Assembly: GCF_022605525.1 (NCBI RefSeq)
Contig: NZ_JAKQYJ010000001.1
Location: forward strand, 248,001-312,000
Direction: 5' to 3'
Length of the DNA: 64,000 nt
Source of the DNA: Porphyrobacter sp. GA68
GTDB taxonomy: Bacteria > Pseudomonadota > Alphaproteobacteria > Sphingomonadales > Sphingomonadaceae
This document shows, piece after piece, positions 9,697 to 18,928 of the stretch (positions are counted from its first letter, which is position 1; every line of letters starts with the position of its first letter). Below the pieces are notes generated by a model. It saw nothing but the letters and a program-made list of their open reading frames with translations, was not told the DNA's origin and searched no databases. The translations under genes and the position numbers were made by a program.

Positions 9697-11316
9697 ATGG
9701 CGACGCAGCAGCTGCCTCACGGCGATTCCGCAGGCACGTTCCTGGGACACCCCAAGGGGCTGTTCATGCTGTTCTTTGCCGAAATGTGGGAGCGGTTCTC
9801 CTACTACGGCATGCGCGCGCTGCTGATCTTTTATCTTACAAAACACTGGCTGTTTTCCGACAGCGACGCGGGGATCATCTACGGCGCCTACACTGCGCTC
9901 GTGTACATCACGCCCGTCGTTGGCGGGTACATGGCCGACCGTTACCTCGGCCAACGCAAGGCGGTTCTGTTTGGCGCGGTGCTGCTGACGCTTGGCCACT
10001 TCTTCATGGCATTCGAGGGCGAGCCGGCCGCCGGCAACACCGACAATCCGGTGATCTATGTATTCTGGCTGGCCCTGGCGCTGATCATCGTGGGGTCGGG
10101 CTTTCTCAAGGCCAACATCTCGGTGATGGTCGGACAGCTGTATCCCCGCACGGATGTCCGCCGGGATGGCGCCTACACCATCTTCTACATGGGGATTAAC
10201 CTTGGCGCGGCGCTTGGCTCGCTGCTGTGTGGCTATATCGGGGAAACCTATGGCTGGGCCTATGGCTTCGGCCTCGCGGGGATCGGGATGCTGGCCGGCC
10301 TGATCGTGTTCATCTGGGGCAAGCCGCTGCTGCTTGGCCGGGGAGAGCCGCCCAAGCCTCTGGCGAAGGGGCGGGAATGGTCCATGTATGGCATCGGCCT
10401 GGTTCTGGTCGCGGTCTGCTGGGCGCTGGTGCAGTATCAGGCGGTGGTCGGCTATCTCCTGGGCGTGTTCGGGGGCTTGCTTGTCGCCTATGTCATCGGG
10501 GTTGCCGTCACCAAACTGCAACCGGATGAACGCGACCGGATCTTCGCCGCGCTGTTCCTCATCATAACGTCCATCATCTTCTGGGCCCTGTTCGAACAGG
10601 CGGGTTCCTCGCTCAACCTGTTCACCGATCGTCACGTGGACCGCGGCGGCGTCCCGGCGGCGATGTTCCAGTCGATCAACGCGATCTACATCATCCTGCT
10701 GGCACCGGTTTTCGCAACCTTGTGGACCTGGATGGGCCAGCGCGGGATCGAACCATCCACCCCGCTCAAGTTCGGGCTGGGCGTGGTACAGGTGGGCCTT
10801 GGATTTCTCGTGCTGGTCTGGGGCGCGCAGTCGGTTGGCGTGACCGTCCCGACGCCGGTTCTGTTCATCTTCCTCATCTATCTTTTGCACACCACCGGCG
10901 AGCTTTGCCTTTCCCCCGTTGGCCTGTCCGCCATGAACCGGCTGGCGCCGGCACACATGGCCTCGCTCATCATGGGCGTGTGGTTCTTTGCGTCCGCGAC
11001 CGGCAATTTCGCTGCCGGCTTGATAGCGGCGGCAACAGGCGCCGAGAGCGTCGGCGAGACAGCCGGCAAGGAAGTTGTCCTGGGCGTGTATTCCACCGTT
11101 GGCTGGACCGCCGTGGGCGTAGGCGTGGCGGTCATGATCATCAGCCCGCTCATCAAGCGGCTGATGCACCTAGACACGCTGCGTGACGACGACGTCGGCA
11201 GCGATCTGGAAGGGCAGGCGCAGGCGGGCGTCGAGGCGCAGGAAGGCGGGATGCATCCGTCGGCCAGCGGGCAAGCGCCCGGCGTCCACCCGCAGAACCG
11301 CCCGGGCACCATCTGA
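9697..11316 (+). CDS. POT/PTR2-family proton-coupled oligopeptide transporter
   Basis: This 539-residue inner-membrane protein imports di- and tripeptides using the proton gradient. It has about 12-14 hydrophobic helices and the family signature EMWERFSYYGMRALL near residue 30, followed by the second PTR2 signature FYMGINLGAALGS near 163. The start at 9697 is supported by a GGAGG nine nt upstream; an earlier TTG gives a charged non-transporter extension. The C-terminal ~40 residues are polar and probably cytoplasmic. An amidohydrolase begins 14 nt downstream, so the imported peptides are probable substrates of the genes that follow. Confidence 0.93.
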   Translation: MATQQLPHGDSAGTFLGHPKGLFMLFFAEMWERFSYYGMRALLIFYLTKHWLFSDSDAGIIYGAYTALVYITPVVGGYMADRYLGQRKAVLFGAVLLTLGHFFMAFEGEPAAGNTDNPVIYVFWLALALIIVGSGFLKANISVMVGQLYPRTDVRRDGAYTIFYMGINLGAALGSLLCGYIGETYGWAYGFGLAGIGMLAGLIVFIWGKPLLLGRGEPPKPLAKGREWSMYGIGLVLVAVCWALVQYQAVVGYLLGVFGGLLVAYVIGVAVTKLQPDERDRIFAALFLIITSIIFWALFEQAGSSLNLFTDRHVDRGGVPAAMFQSINAIYIILLAPVFATLWTWMGQRGIEPSTPLKFGLGVVQVGLGFLVLVWGAQSVGVTVPTPVLFIFLIYLLHTTGELCLSPVGLSAMNRLAPAHMASLIMGVWFFASATGNFAAGLIAAATGAESVGETAGKEVVLGVYSTVGWTAVGVGVAVMIISPLIKRLMHLDTLRDDDVGSDLEGQAQAGVEAQEGGMHPSASGQAPGVHPQNRPGTI

Positions 11317-11330
11317 CCAAAGGAGTTCAC

Positions 11331-12722
11331 GTGAAGCGTCTGTCACTTTCGCTGCGCGCCGCCACATTGGCGCTCGCCTGCGGGGCGCTTGCCGCCTGCA
11401 CCACTACCGGAGGCGGCCAATCCGCGGCTGCCCGTTCCGGCCCCATTGTCGGAGAGGACGGCCGGCAGCCTTACTCCTCCAGCTATCGGGCCTACCCCGG
11501 TCGTCCCACCGCCTTGGTCGGCGCGACCGTGTACGATGGTGCGGGCCGCAGGATCGACAACGGCACGGTGCTGCTGCGCGACGGCAAGATCGTGGCGGTG
11601 GGTGATGCCTCGCTGTCCACCGCCGGATACGACCGGGTGGACGGCACCGGCAAGTTCGTGACGCCAGGCATCATCGACATCCATTCCCACCTTGGCAACT
11701 ATCCCACGCCTTCGGTCGACGCACATGCCGACGGGAACGAAGCGACGGATCCGACGACGCCCGCCGTCTGGGCCGAACATTCGGTATGGCCGCAGGACCC
11801 TGGCTTCACCCGCGCTCTTGCCAATGGCGGTATAACCGCGCTGCAGATCCTGCCGGGTTCGGCCAACCTGTTCGGCGGGCGGTCCGTCACGCTCAAGAAC
11901 GTGCCGGGTCGCACGGTTCAGGAAATGAAGTTCCCCGGCGCGCCGCATGGGCTCAAGATGGCGTGCGGCGAAAATCCCAAGCGGGTTTACGGCAGCCGTG
12001 GCCGCATCCCTTCCACCCGCATGGGCAACATGGCCGTCAACCGCCAGACCTGGCTCGACGCGCGCGAATACGCCAACGGAGACCGCAAGAAACGCAACCT
12101 CGCCAATGAGACATTGGCCGGCGTGCTCGATGGGGAAATCCTCGTCCACAACCACTGCTACCGCGCCGACGAGATGGCCCTGGTCCTCGATATGGCCAAG
12201 GAAATGGGCTACAAGGTGACGGCCTTCCATCATGCCGTCGAAGCCTACAAGATCGGTGACCTGCTGCGCGAAAACGGCGTGTGCTCCGCCATCTGGGCAG
12301 ACTGGTACGGTTTCAAGATGGAATCGTATGACGGTATTCCGGAAAATGCCGCCCTGCTGCGACAGGCCGATGCCTGCGTGGTGATACATTCCGACGACGA
12401 GAACGGAATTCAGCGCCTGAACCAGGAAGCCGCCAAGGCGCAGGCGGCGGGCAGGCGGATGGGCATCGACATTCTGGATGCGGAGGTCATCGGCTGGATC
12501 ACGCTCAACGCCGCGCGCGCCATGGGCATCGCCGAGATGACCGGCAGTCTGGAAGCGGGCAAGATGGCCGACGTGGTGCTGTGGAACGGCAATCCGCTAT
12601 CGGTCTATTCGCGCCCTGAAAAGGTGTGGATCGACGGCGCGCTGATGTTCGACGCGGTGACGAACCGCCGGCCGGTCAGTGACTTTGAACTCGGCCAGCC
12701 GGGTCAGGGAGATGTGAAATGA
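11331..12722 (+). CDS. Amidohydrolase (imidazolonepropionase/Xaa-Pro dipeptidase-like), exported lipoprotein
   Basis: The 463-residue protein is a metal-dependent amidohydrolase with a TIM-barrel. Visible metal ligands are HSH at residues 118-120, a lysine/histidine region around HNHCYRADEM, FHHAVEAYK, and HSDDE near the C-terminal end of the barrel. An N-terminal signal with lipobox ALAACTT suggests a periplasmic lipoprotein. The start is GTG behind an AAAGGAG. It follows the peptide transporter by 14 nt and overlaps the next amidohydrolase by 4 bp, so the two proteins may form one complex. The substrate is unknown; a peptide or an imidazolone-type cyclic amide are the reasonable guesses. 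Confidence 0.88.
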   Translation: MKRLSLSLRAATLALACGALAACTTTGGGQSAAARSGPIVGEDGRQPYSSSYRAYPGRPTALVGATVYDGAGRRIDNGTVLLRDGKIVAVGDASLSTAGYDRVDGTGKFVTPGIIDIHSHLGNYPTPSVDAHADGNEATDPTTPAVWAEHSVWPQDPGFTRALANGGITALQILPGSANLFGGRSVTLKNVPGRTVQEMKFPGAPHGLKMACGENPKRVYGSRGRIPSTRMGNMAVNRQTWLDAREYANGDRKKRNLANETLAGVLDGEILVHNHCYRADEMALVLDMAKEMGYKVTAFHHAVEAYKIGDLLRENGVCSAIWADWYGFKMESYDGIPENAALLRQADACVVIHSDDENGIQRLNQEAAKAQAAGRRMGIDILDAEVIGWITLNAARAMGIAEMTGSLEAGKMADVVLWNGNPLSVYSRPEKVWIDGALMFDAVTNRRPVSDFELGQPGQGDVK

Positions 12723-14098
12723 TGCGGCATCTGCTGGCTGGCACGGCCGCCCTGCTCGCCCTTGCCACTCCGCTGGCGGCACAGGATGTGGCGATCACCA
12801 ACGCCACACTCGCCACCGGCGACGCGTCGGACCCGGTGCAAGGAGCCACCGTCGTCATCCGCGGCGGACAGGTTGTGGCGGCCGGTCCGGGCGTGGCCGT
12901 CCCCGCCGGGATGCAGGCCATCGACGGAACCGGACGCTGGGTCACTCCGGGCCTGTTCTCCGCCATGACCACGCTCGGATTGTCCGATGTGGAGGGTGTG
13001 CAGGACAGCAACGACGAACGCGCGCCGCGGTCCCCGTTCAGCGCCGCACTGGACGTGCAGACAGCATTGAACCCCGCGTCGGAGAGCGTCAGCGTGGTCC
13101 GCGCGGCGGGCATCACCCGCGCGTCGGTCGTCACCCGGCCCGCCTCCTCCATCTTCGGCGGACAGGGCGCCGTTGTTGATCTGGGTGCGGACCCGCGCAT
13201 GGTGGTCCGTCCCCGCGCGTTCCAGCTGGTCACGCTGGGGGAACAGGGCGGCGCCATCGCCGGCGGCAGCCGCGCGAGCGCGCATGCCCTGCTCCGCAAT
13301 GCCCTGCGCGAGGCGCGCGAATATGGCCGCGATCCGGCGCTGACCGGCGGCGGACAGGCGCGTGCGGTGGACACCGGCGACGACATTCCTCTCGACCCGC
13401 GGCTGGTCGACACGCAGAGCGCCCGGCGTGACGATGTGCTGTTGACCCGGTTCGACGCCGCCGCGCTTGGTCCGGTGGTGAGCGGCCGGCAGCCGCTCTA
13501 TGTCATGGTGGAACGCGCCGCCGACATCCGCCAGGTACTTGCCCTGCGACAGGAGTTCCCCGCCCTTCGCCTCGTGCTGGTGGGTGCAAGCGAGGGGTGG
13601 CTGGCGGCCGAAGACATCGCCCGCGCAGGCGTTCCGGTGATTGCCGACCCGCTCGACAACCTGCCCGCGCGTTTCGAACAACTTGGCGCAACGCAGAGCA
13701 ATGTCGGCCGCATGGCGCGCGCGGGGGTCAAGGTCGCCATCGGCAACATGACCGGCGGCACCGGCGACCAGCCGCGCAACATGGCGCAATATGCCGGCAA
13801 CCTCGTTTCGCTGGCCCGTGTGCCCGGCGGAGAAGGGCTCAGCTGGGGCCAGGCGTTCGCCGCGATCAGTTCGGTGCCGGCAGAGATCGCGGGCTTCGCG
13901 AACCGGTATGGCGTGCTGCGGCCAGGCGCTGCGGGTGACGTGGTGATATGGGACGGCGATCCGCTGGAAGTCGGCAGCACGCCCCTCGCCGTTTACATCG
14001 ACGGGGTTGAGCAGCCCCGCGACAACCATCAGACCCGTCTGCGCGAACGGTATCGCGATCTGGATACCGCCGACCAGCCCAAGGCATACGACTTCTGA
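12719..14098 (+). CDS. Amidohydrolase-like protein lacking the metal ligands (possible pseudoenzyme subunit)
   Basis: The 459-residue product has the outline of the same family as its neighbour: a signal peptide (LLALATPLAAQ), the N-terminal beta-sandwich (AITNATLATGDASDPVQGATV), a barrel, and a C-terminal DVVIWDGDPLEVGS segment. However, the metal positions are gone: the HxH position reads FSAM, a mid-barrel histidine position reads YVMVERAADI, and the late HSD/HTD position reads AIGNMTG. The gene overlaps its active-looking neighbour (ATGA) and the FKBP gene after it (TGATG). I infer a structural or regulatory partner of the upstream enzyme rather than an independent hydrolase. Confidence 0.82.
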   Translation: MMRHLLAGTAALLALATPLAAQDVAITNATLATGDASDPVQGATVVIRGGQVVAAGPGVAVPAGMQAIDGTGRWVTPGLFSAMTTLGLSDVEGVQDSNDERAPRSPFSAALDVQTALNPASESVSVVRAAGITRASVVTRPASSIFGGQGAVVDLGADPRMVVRPRAFQLVTLGEQGGAIAGGSRASAHALLRNALREAREYGRDPALTGGGQARAVDTGDDIPLDPRLVDTQSARRDDVLLTRFDAAALGPVVSGRQPLYVMVERAADIRQVLALRQEFPALRLVLVGASEGWLAAEDIARAGVPVIADPLDNLPARFEQLGATQSNVGRMARAGVKVAIGNMTGGTGDQPRNMAQYAGNLVSLARVPGGEGLSWGQAFAAISSVPAEIAGFANRYGVLRPGAAGDVVIWDGDPLEVGSTPLAVYIDGVEQPRDNHQTRLRERYRDLDTADQPKAYDF

Positions 14099-14607
14099 TG
14101 GCCAGGCCGCACGGCTCGCGCGGCACACTGGCTGCCCTGGCACTGGCCGGCGCGGCGGTGCTGGCGGTCAGCGTTGCGGGCGCGATGCAGAACAGCCCGC
14201 CCGACCGGTCGCAGGACATTGCCTGGATGAGCCAGCAGCAAGCGTATATCGGCACCCTGAAAGCAGAGGATGGCTGGCAGGTCATGCCGGGCGGGTTGAA
14301 ATGGCGCCGCGTGGCAGGTGCCGGCACCGGTCCGCGTCCGACAGTCGATGACACCGTGACGGTCCATTACCGTGGCACATTCCTTGACGGGACCGTGTTC
14401 GACAGTTCCTATGACCGGGGCGAACCAGCCACATTCCCGCTAAGTCGCCTGGTGAAGGCATGGCAGCTCGCCATTCCGCAGATGGCTGTGGGCGACACTA
14501 TTGAAATTGCCGCGCCTGCCGATCTGGCATATGGACCGCAGGGGCGCGGACCCATTCCGGGCGGCGCGACGCTGCTGTTCACGGTGGAGTTGCTGGGAAT
14601 AAAATAG
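14098..14607 (+). CDS. FKBP-type peptidyl-prolyl cis-trans isomerase, membrane-anchored or exported
   Basis: The 169-residue protein has a hydrophobic N-terminal segment (LAALALAGAAVLAVSVAGA), then a complete FKBP domain: VHYRGTFLDGTVFDSSYDRG, a central WQLAIPQMAVGD, and LAYGPQGRGPIPGGATLLFTVELLGI at the C-terminus (shown in parts). These are the usual proline-isomerase pocket residues (Y, F, D, F, W, Y). It probably helps fold exported proteins. It overlaps the preceding amidohydrolase gene by one base and sits 6 nt before the NnrU gene. Confidence 0.93.
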   Translation: MARPHGSRGTLAALALAGAAVLAVSVAGAMQNSPPDRSQDIAWMSQQQAYIGTLKAEDGWQVMPGGLKWRRVAGAGTGPRPTVDDTVTVHYRGTFLDGTVFDSSYDRGEPATFPLSRLVKAWQLAIPQMAVGDTIEIAAPADLAYGPQGRGPIPGGATLLFTVELLGIK

Positions 14608-14613
14608 GGCGCG

Positions 14614-15309
14614 ATGGTCGACGCAGGCATGATGCCGCTGCTGTTTCTGGGGCTCGCGTCCGCCAGCCTTGTTGCCACCCATCTGGCATTGTCCCACCCG
14701 CTGCGCGCCCCGCTCGTCCGATGGATCGGCGAACGCGGCTTCCTGCTGCTTTACTCGGCCGTGGCGCTCGCCGCCATCTGGTGGATGGCACAGGCATTTC
14801 GCGCAGCGCCGGCAGGTGACTTGGGCGGAGCGAGCGGCAGCGCCGGCTGGTTCGTGGCAAGTGGATTGACCATCCCGGCTCTGGTGCTGTTTTTCGGCTC
14901 CCTTCGCGGCAATCCCGCCCTGCCGGCCGTATCGGCTTCGCGGCTGGCCAATCGGATGCCGACCGGCGTTTTCCGCGTCACCCGTCACCCGATGATGTGG
15001 AGCTTTGCCCTGTGGGCGGTCGCCCATCTGGCGCTGCTGTGGAGCTGGCGAACGACCATCGTTGCCATCGCGGTGCTGATCCTGGCACTGGCCGGAGCGG
15101 CAGGGCAGGACCGGCGCAAGCGCCGTGCGCTACCGAGGTGGCAAGATTGGGAGAACCAGACGACCTTCTGGCCTCGCTGGAGCGGTATGCTGTCGGCGGA
15201 CTGGCTCCTCTGGGCGGCCGCTATCGCCGCATGGCTGGCGATCACCTGGGCGCATATTCCGCTGGGCGGTGTTCCGGCAGGCTTGTGGATTTGGTGGACG
15301 GCGTCATAG
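14614..15309 (+). CDS. NnrU family integral membrane protein
   Basis: The 231-residue protein has about six membrane helices and the NnrU-type pattern: LLFLGLASASLVATHL, a conserved RHPMMWSFALWAVAHL segment, and a C-terminal WIWWTAS. NnrU was named from a nitric-oxide response locus in Rhodobacter, where it is needed for nitrite and NO metabolism; the related NnrU/isoprenoid Z-ISO proteins are heme-dependent isomerases. Here there is no denitrification gene nearby, so function is unknown. The gene is the last of the transporter/amidohydrolase operon. Confidence 0.82.
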   Translation: MVDAGMMPLLFLGLASASLVATHLALSHPLRAPLVRWIGERGFLLLYSAVALAAIWWMAQAFRAAPAGDLGGASGSAGWFVASGLTIPALVLFFGSLRGNPALPAVSASRLANRMPTGVFRVTRHPMMWSFALWAVAHLALLWSWRTTIVAIAVLILALAGAAGQDRRKRRALPRWQDWENQTTFWPRWSGMLSADWLLWAAAIAAWLAITWAHIPLGGVPAGLWIWWTAS

Positions 15310-15400
15310 CGACCGCAACCGGGCCGATGTGCCAGCGATCCTGAATCCGGCCGGTGCGTTGCCTCCACGCAAGTCTGGGCCAGCGCGCCGCCGGCCGCGG

Positions 15401-17323
15401 TCAGGCCCGCGCTTCCTCCACTCCCACCGAATTGTGCTTAAGGGCGGACAGCGCCGTGTCCACGATTTGCGGCGCGTTGAGGCCTGCCTCGTCATATTGC
15501 CGTACCGGATCGTCCTGGTCTTGGAACAGGTCGGGCAGGCGCATGGTGCGAATCTTCAGTCCCGCATCGGTCAACCCGTGGTCGCTTGCATAGGTCAGCA
15601 CATGCGCGCCAAGTCCGCCGATGGCGCCTTCCTCGATCGTGATGACGACTTCATGCGTTCGCAGCAGCCGGTCGATCAGCGCCTCGTCAAGCGGTTTGGC
15701 GAAACGCAGGTCGGCAACGGTGGTGGACAGCCCCTTCGCCTCAAGCTGGTCGGCCGCCTTCAGGGCTTCGGCGAGGCGGGTGCCGAGCGACAGGATGGCG
15801 ATCTTCGCTCCGTCCCGCACGACCCTGCCCTTGCCGATCTCCAGCCTCTGCGGCTCGGCAGGAAGTTCGACGCCCACACCGCCGCCGCGCGGATAGCGGA
15901 ACGCGATCGGTCCGTCGTCGTAGCAAGCGGCGGTGTAGGTCATGTGCACCAGTTCCGCCTCGTCAGCGGCAGCCATGACCACAAAGTTAGGCAGCGTTGC
16001 CAGATAGGTCACATCGAAACTGCCCGCGTGAGTGGCCCCGTCCGCACCAACCAGCCCGGCCCGGTCGATGGCAAATCGCACGGGCAGGTTCTGGATCGCC
16101 ACGTCATGCACCACCTGGTCGTAGGCGCGTTGCAGGAATGTCGAATAGATGGCGCAGAACGGCCGCATTCCTTGGGCCGCCAGACCGGCGGCAAAGGTCA
16201 CGCCGTGCTGTTCGGCGATGCCCACGTCGAAGGCGCGGTCAGGGTGCGCTTTCGCAAACCTGTCGACGCCGGTGCCGGACGGCATTGCGGCGGTGATGGC
16301 GACGATCCGGTCGTCCGCCTCGGCCAGCCTGGCCAGCGTATCGCCGAACACGTTCTGGTAAGCAGGTGGTCCGCCCGCGCTCTTCTTCTGCTCGCCGGTG
16401 ATGACGTCGAACTTCTGCACGCCATGATATTTGTCGGCGCTCGCCTCGGCCGGGGCATACCCCTTGCCCTTGGTGGTCACCACATGAACCAGGATCGGCC
16501 CCTGCTCGCTGTCGCGCACATTCTCCAGCACCGGGATCAGGTGATCGAGGTTGTGCCCGTCGATCGGCCCGACGTAATAGAAGCCCAGCTCTTCGAACAA
16601 TGTGCCGCCGGTCGCCATGCCGCGGGCGTATTCTTCGGCCTTCTCAAGACCGGAGTGAATGGACCGGCTGAGCTTTCGCGCGACCTTGGAGGCCAGTGAC
16701 CGCAGCCCCAGATATTCGGACGAAGACACCATGCGCGCGAGGTAGGCCGAGAGCCCGCCCACTGGCGGCGCGATGCTCATGTCATTGTCGTTCAGGATGA
16801 CCACGAGCCGGTTGCCTGCCTGTTCGGCGTTGTTCATCGCCTCGTACGCCATGCCCGCCGACATGGCGCCATCGCCGATCACCGCGATCGCCTTGCCCGG
16901 CGCGCCGGTCAGCTTGTTGGCGATGGCGAACCCCAGGCCGGCGCTGATCGAGGTGGAGGAATGCGCCGCCCCGAACGGGTCGTATTCGCTTTCGGCCCGC
17001 TTCGTGAACCCTGACAGCCCGTTGCCCTGCCGCAGCGTGCGGATGCGGTCGCGCCGGCCGGTTATGATCTTGTGCGGATACGCCTGGTGCCCCACGTCCC
17101 AGATCAGCTTGTCGTCGGGCGTGTTGAACACATAGTGGATCGCCACGGTCAGTTCGACCACGCCAAGGCCCGATCCCAGATGGCCGCCGGTTGATCCGAC
17201 CGCATCGATCATCTCGGCCCGCAGTTCGTCCGCCAGCCGGCGCAATTTGCCCTTGTCAAGGCGGCGGAGATCCTCTGGCAGGCGGACCTGATCGAGGAGA
17301 GGCGTCTTCAAGCTGTCACTCAT
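15401..17323 (-). CDS. dxs: 1-deoxy-D-xylulose-5-phosphate synthase
   Basis: The 640-residue thiamine-diphosphate enzyme condenses pyruvate with glyceraldehyde-3-phosphate, the first step of the MEP isoprenoid pathway. Length matches the family. The cofactor motif [17 protein letters not shown] lies near residue 150, [19 protein letters not shown] is at ~45-65, and [13 protein letters not shown] of the C-terminal half near 400. The start ATG lacks a strong ribosome site but has the expected N-terminus. A palindrome lies 26-48 bp upstream of the start. It is downstream of, and on the same strand as, a Fur-family gene, with ~180 bp between. Confidence 0.96.
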   Translation of the reverse strand: MSDSLKTPLLDQVRLPEDLRRLDKGKLRRLADELRAEMIDAVGSTGGHLGSGLGVVELTVAIHYVFNTPDDKLIWDVGHQAYPHKIITGRRDRIRTLRQGNGLSGFTKRAESEYDPFGAAHSSTSISAGLGFAIANKLTGAPGKAIAVIGDGAMSAGMAYEAMNNAEQAGNRLVVILNDNDMSIAPPVGGLSAYLARMVSSSEYLGLRSLASKVARKLSRSIHSGLEKAEEYARGMATGGTLFEELGFYYVGPIDGHNLDHLIPVLENVRDSEQGPILVHVVTTKGKGYAPAEASADKYHGVQKFDVITGEQKKSAGGPPAYQNVFGDTLARLAEADDRIVAITAAMPSGTGVDRFAKAHPDRAFDVGIAEQHGVTFAAGLAAQGMRPFCAIYSTFLQRAYDQVVHDVAIQNLPVRFAIDRAGLVGADGATHAGSFDVTYLATLPNFVVMAAADEAELVHMTYTAACYDDGPIAFRYPRGGGVGVELPAEPQRLEIGKGRVVRDGAKIAILSLGTRLAEALKAADQLEAKGLSTTVADLRFAKPLDEALIDRLLRTHEVVITIEEGAIGGLGAHVLTYASDHGLTDAGLKIRTMRLPDLFQDQDDPVRQYDEAGLNAPQIVDTALSALKHNSVGVEEARA

Positions 17324-17348
17324 CCACCCCTCCGTAATCGTCAGAACG

Positions 17349-17371
17349 CGGCTTGTCGATTCGACAATCCG
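17349..17371 (-). promoter_or_regulatory. Palindrome upstream of dxs (possible operator)
   Basis: Seen as CGG-n-TTGTCGATTCGACAA-n-CCG, a near-perfect 23-bp inverted repeat centred ~37 bp before the dxs ATG. The symmetric TTGTCG/CGACAA arms suggest a dimeric regulator. I cannot name it. Confidence 0.4.
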
Positions 17372-17504
17372 CTGCTTCAGCTACCCGGGCGACCTTGAAC
17401 GGTTCGGGCGCAACTCTTGATCGACTACGGCAAACCAGCAGATCTTCGGTCCCCGCTGGAACCGGGTTCCAGACAACCACTTGTCGGAATTGACGTGTGC
17501 GCTC

Positions 17505-17966
17505 TCAGGCAGCGCAATTGCCGCAGGTGCCGCGCAGTTCGATGATCGGGCGATCCGCCCGAAACCCGGCGGCACGGGATGCCGACATCAACTCGCCCGT
17601 CAGCCGGTCGTCGTCGAAATGGCTGGCCTGACCACAGGCATCGCAGATCATGAAGATGCAATCGTGCCGGCAACCCGGATGGGTGTTCACCAGATAGGCA
17701 TTGGCGCTTTCAATGCGATTGACCAGGTTCGTCCGCACGAACAGGTCGAGAATGCGATAGACGCTGTTGGGGGCGACCCGCTTGCCACGGGCTTTCGACA
17801 GGTTGTCCGCGATGTCATAGGCGGACGCGGGGCGTTCATGCCGCGCCAGTTCTTCGAACACGGCGGCGCGCATGCCGGTCCACTGTTCCCCGGCGTTGCC
17901 CAGCGCCTCCCGCGCCGCGCCCGTCAGCGCCTCGCCCGTGTGTTCCCGATGTCCATGCGCAGCCAT
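17505..17966 (-). CDS. Fur-family metalloregulator, Zur-like
   Basis: The 153-residue protein has a winged-helix Fur DNA-binding region (SAYDIADNL, PNSVYRILDLF) and a C-terminal metal domain with HPGCRHD and two cysteine pairs: CDACG and CGNCAA at the very end. Such paired cysteines make the structural zinc site typical of Zur proteins, which repress zinc-uptake genes when zinc is replete. It follows msrA on the same strand by ~40 nt. The MerC gene at 42365 has a candidate Zur-type site, but it is far away. Fur and Zur cannot be fully separated from this sequence. Confidence 0.85.
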   Translation of the reverse strand: MAAHGHREHTGEALTGAAREALGNAGEQWTGMRAAVFEELARHERPASAYDIADNLSKARGKRVAPNSVYRILDLFVRTNLVNRIESANAYLVNTHPGCRHDCIFMICDACGQASHFDDDRLTGELMSASRAAGFRADRPIIELRGTCGNCAA

Positions 17967-18008
17967 GCGGGGGAGATATGGCGGGCCGGTCTCCCGCGCA
18001 AGCGGTGT

Positions 18009-18689
18009 TCAGCCGTGCGGAGATGCTGGCGAGTAAAGGCCCGGGTAAAGCCGCTGCAACGCCTCCACCTTGGGTTTGGTCCAGCGCTGGATATAGCTGT
18101 GCTGAGGGTTGCGCGCGGCAAAGTCCTGATGAACAGGTTCGGCGGGGTAGAACGTCCGCACCGCCACGACCGGGGTAACAATCGGTGCGGGCCATTTGCC
18201 GCTCGCACTCATCTGGGCAAGATACTGCTCGGCCACCAATCGCTGATGCCCGTTTGCAGTGATGAGCGCAGCGGCGTATTCCGGGCCGCGGTCAGGTCCT
18301 TGGCGATCTCCGGACGTGGGGTCGGCAACAACCGAGAAGAACAGCTGCAACAATTGGTCGTAACGCACGATCGCTGGGTCGTAGGTCACCCGCACCGCTT
18401 CCACATGGTCGGTCATGCCGCTGGTAACGATATCATACCGGGCGCTGCGCTGCGTACCGCCGTGATAACCGCTCACGGCATCGGTCACTCCGCGGGTCTG
18501 GCTGAACACCGCCTCCACGCTCCAGAAACAGCCGCCCGCGAAAATCGCGGTCTTGAGCCCGGCGCCCTCGTCCGCCACCAGCGCTGCGGCCGGGGCGGCG
18601 ACAGGGCTCCACGATGGAACGGATGGCCCCGAACAGCCGGTGACGGGCAGTGCAAGCAGCGCGCACGTCACCGCCAGCGCACGGATCAC
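18009..18689 (-). CDS. msrA: Peptide-methionine (S)-S-oxide reductase, exported lipoprotein form
   Basis: The 226-residue product carries the MsrA catalytic motif GGCFWSVEAVF, the GYHGG and YDP segments, and the C-terminal HQDFAARNPQHSYIQRW region. It reduces methionine-S-sulfoxide in oxidised proteins. The N-terminus is a signal peptide with lipobox VTGC, so it is predicted to be a periplasmic lipoprotein. I chose GTG at 18689, which overlaps the stop of a small membrane protein (GTGA), because an upstream ATG at 18731 adds a charged segment before the signal. The msrB gene at 7351 is also exported, so the two could serve one periplasmic repair function. Confidence 0.92.
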   Translation of the reverse strand: MIRALAVTCALLALPVTGCSGPSVPSWSPVAAPAAALVADEGAGLKTAIFAGGCFWSVEAVFSQTRGVTDAVSGYHGGTQRSARYDIVTSGMTDHVEAVRVTYDPAIVRYDQLLQLFFSVVADPTSGDRQGPDRGPEYAAALITANGHQRLVAEQYLAQMSASGKWPAPIVTPVVAVRTFYPAEPVHQDFAARNPQHSYIQRWTKPKVEALQRLYPGLYSPASPHG

Positions 18690-18823
18690 CGGATAAAGGC
18701 GATCAAGGCATCCGGCGCGCCTGCGCTCCACATTTCCGGCCCGGCGAGGAGCAGGGACAGGAACGTGCCGATCACAAAACCGATGGCGATATTATGGAAC
18801 AGGTCTGATCTCACGAAGGTCAT
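18686..18823 (-). CDS. Small single-span membrane protein translationally coupled to msrA
   Basis: A 45-residue protein begins at ATG 18823, with AAGGA eight nt upstream. One hydrophobic helix (IAIGFVIGTFLSLLLAG) spans about residues 13-29, flanked by an N-terminal MTFVRSDLFHN and a polar C-terminus. Its TGA overlaps the GTG of msrA, so both are likely cotranslated. I recognise no family. The good ribosome site, single clear helix and overlap argue that it is real rather than a shadow. A role in placing or assisting the exported MsrA is conceivable but unproven. Confidence 0.65.
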   Translation of the reverse strand: MTFVRSDLFHNIAIGFVIGTFLSLLLAGPEMWSAGAPDALIAFIR

Positions 18824-18928
18824 GGCGGCGGTCCTTATGCTCTGGTCCACGCCTAAGTAGCCGCCCGGCATTTGCCTCGCTCTGAATGAGGCGGTCGTGC
18901 TTTGTTCATAAAAGTCGCATGTAAGCTG

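Noticed and set aside
9598-11169. Long minus-strand frame over the peptide transporter
   Set aside because: It mirrors the true coding strand, is full of low-complexity H/R/Q/D text and has no family motifs, as usual in GC-rich DNA.
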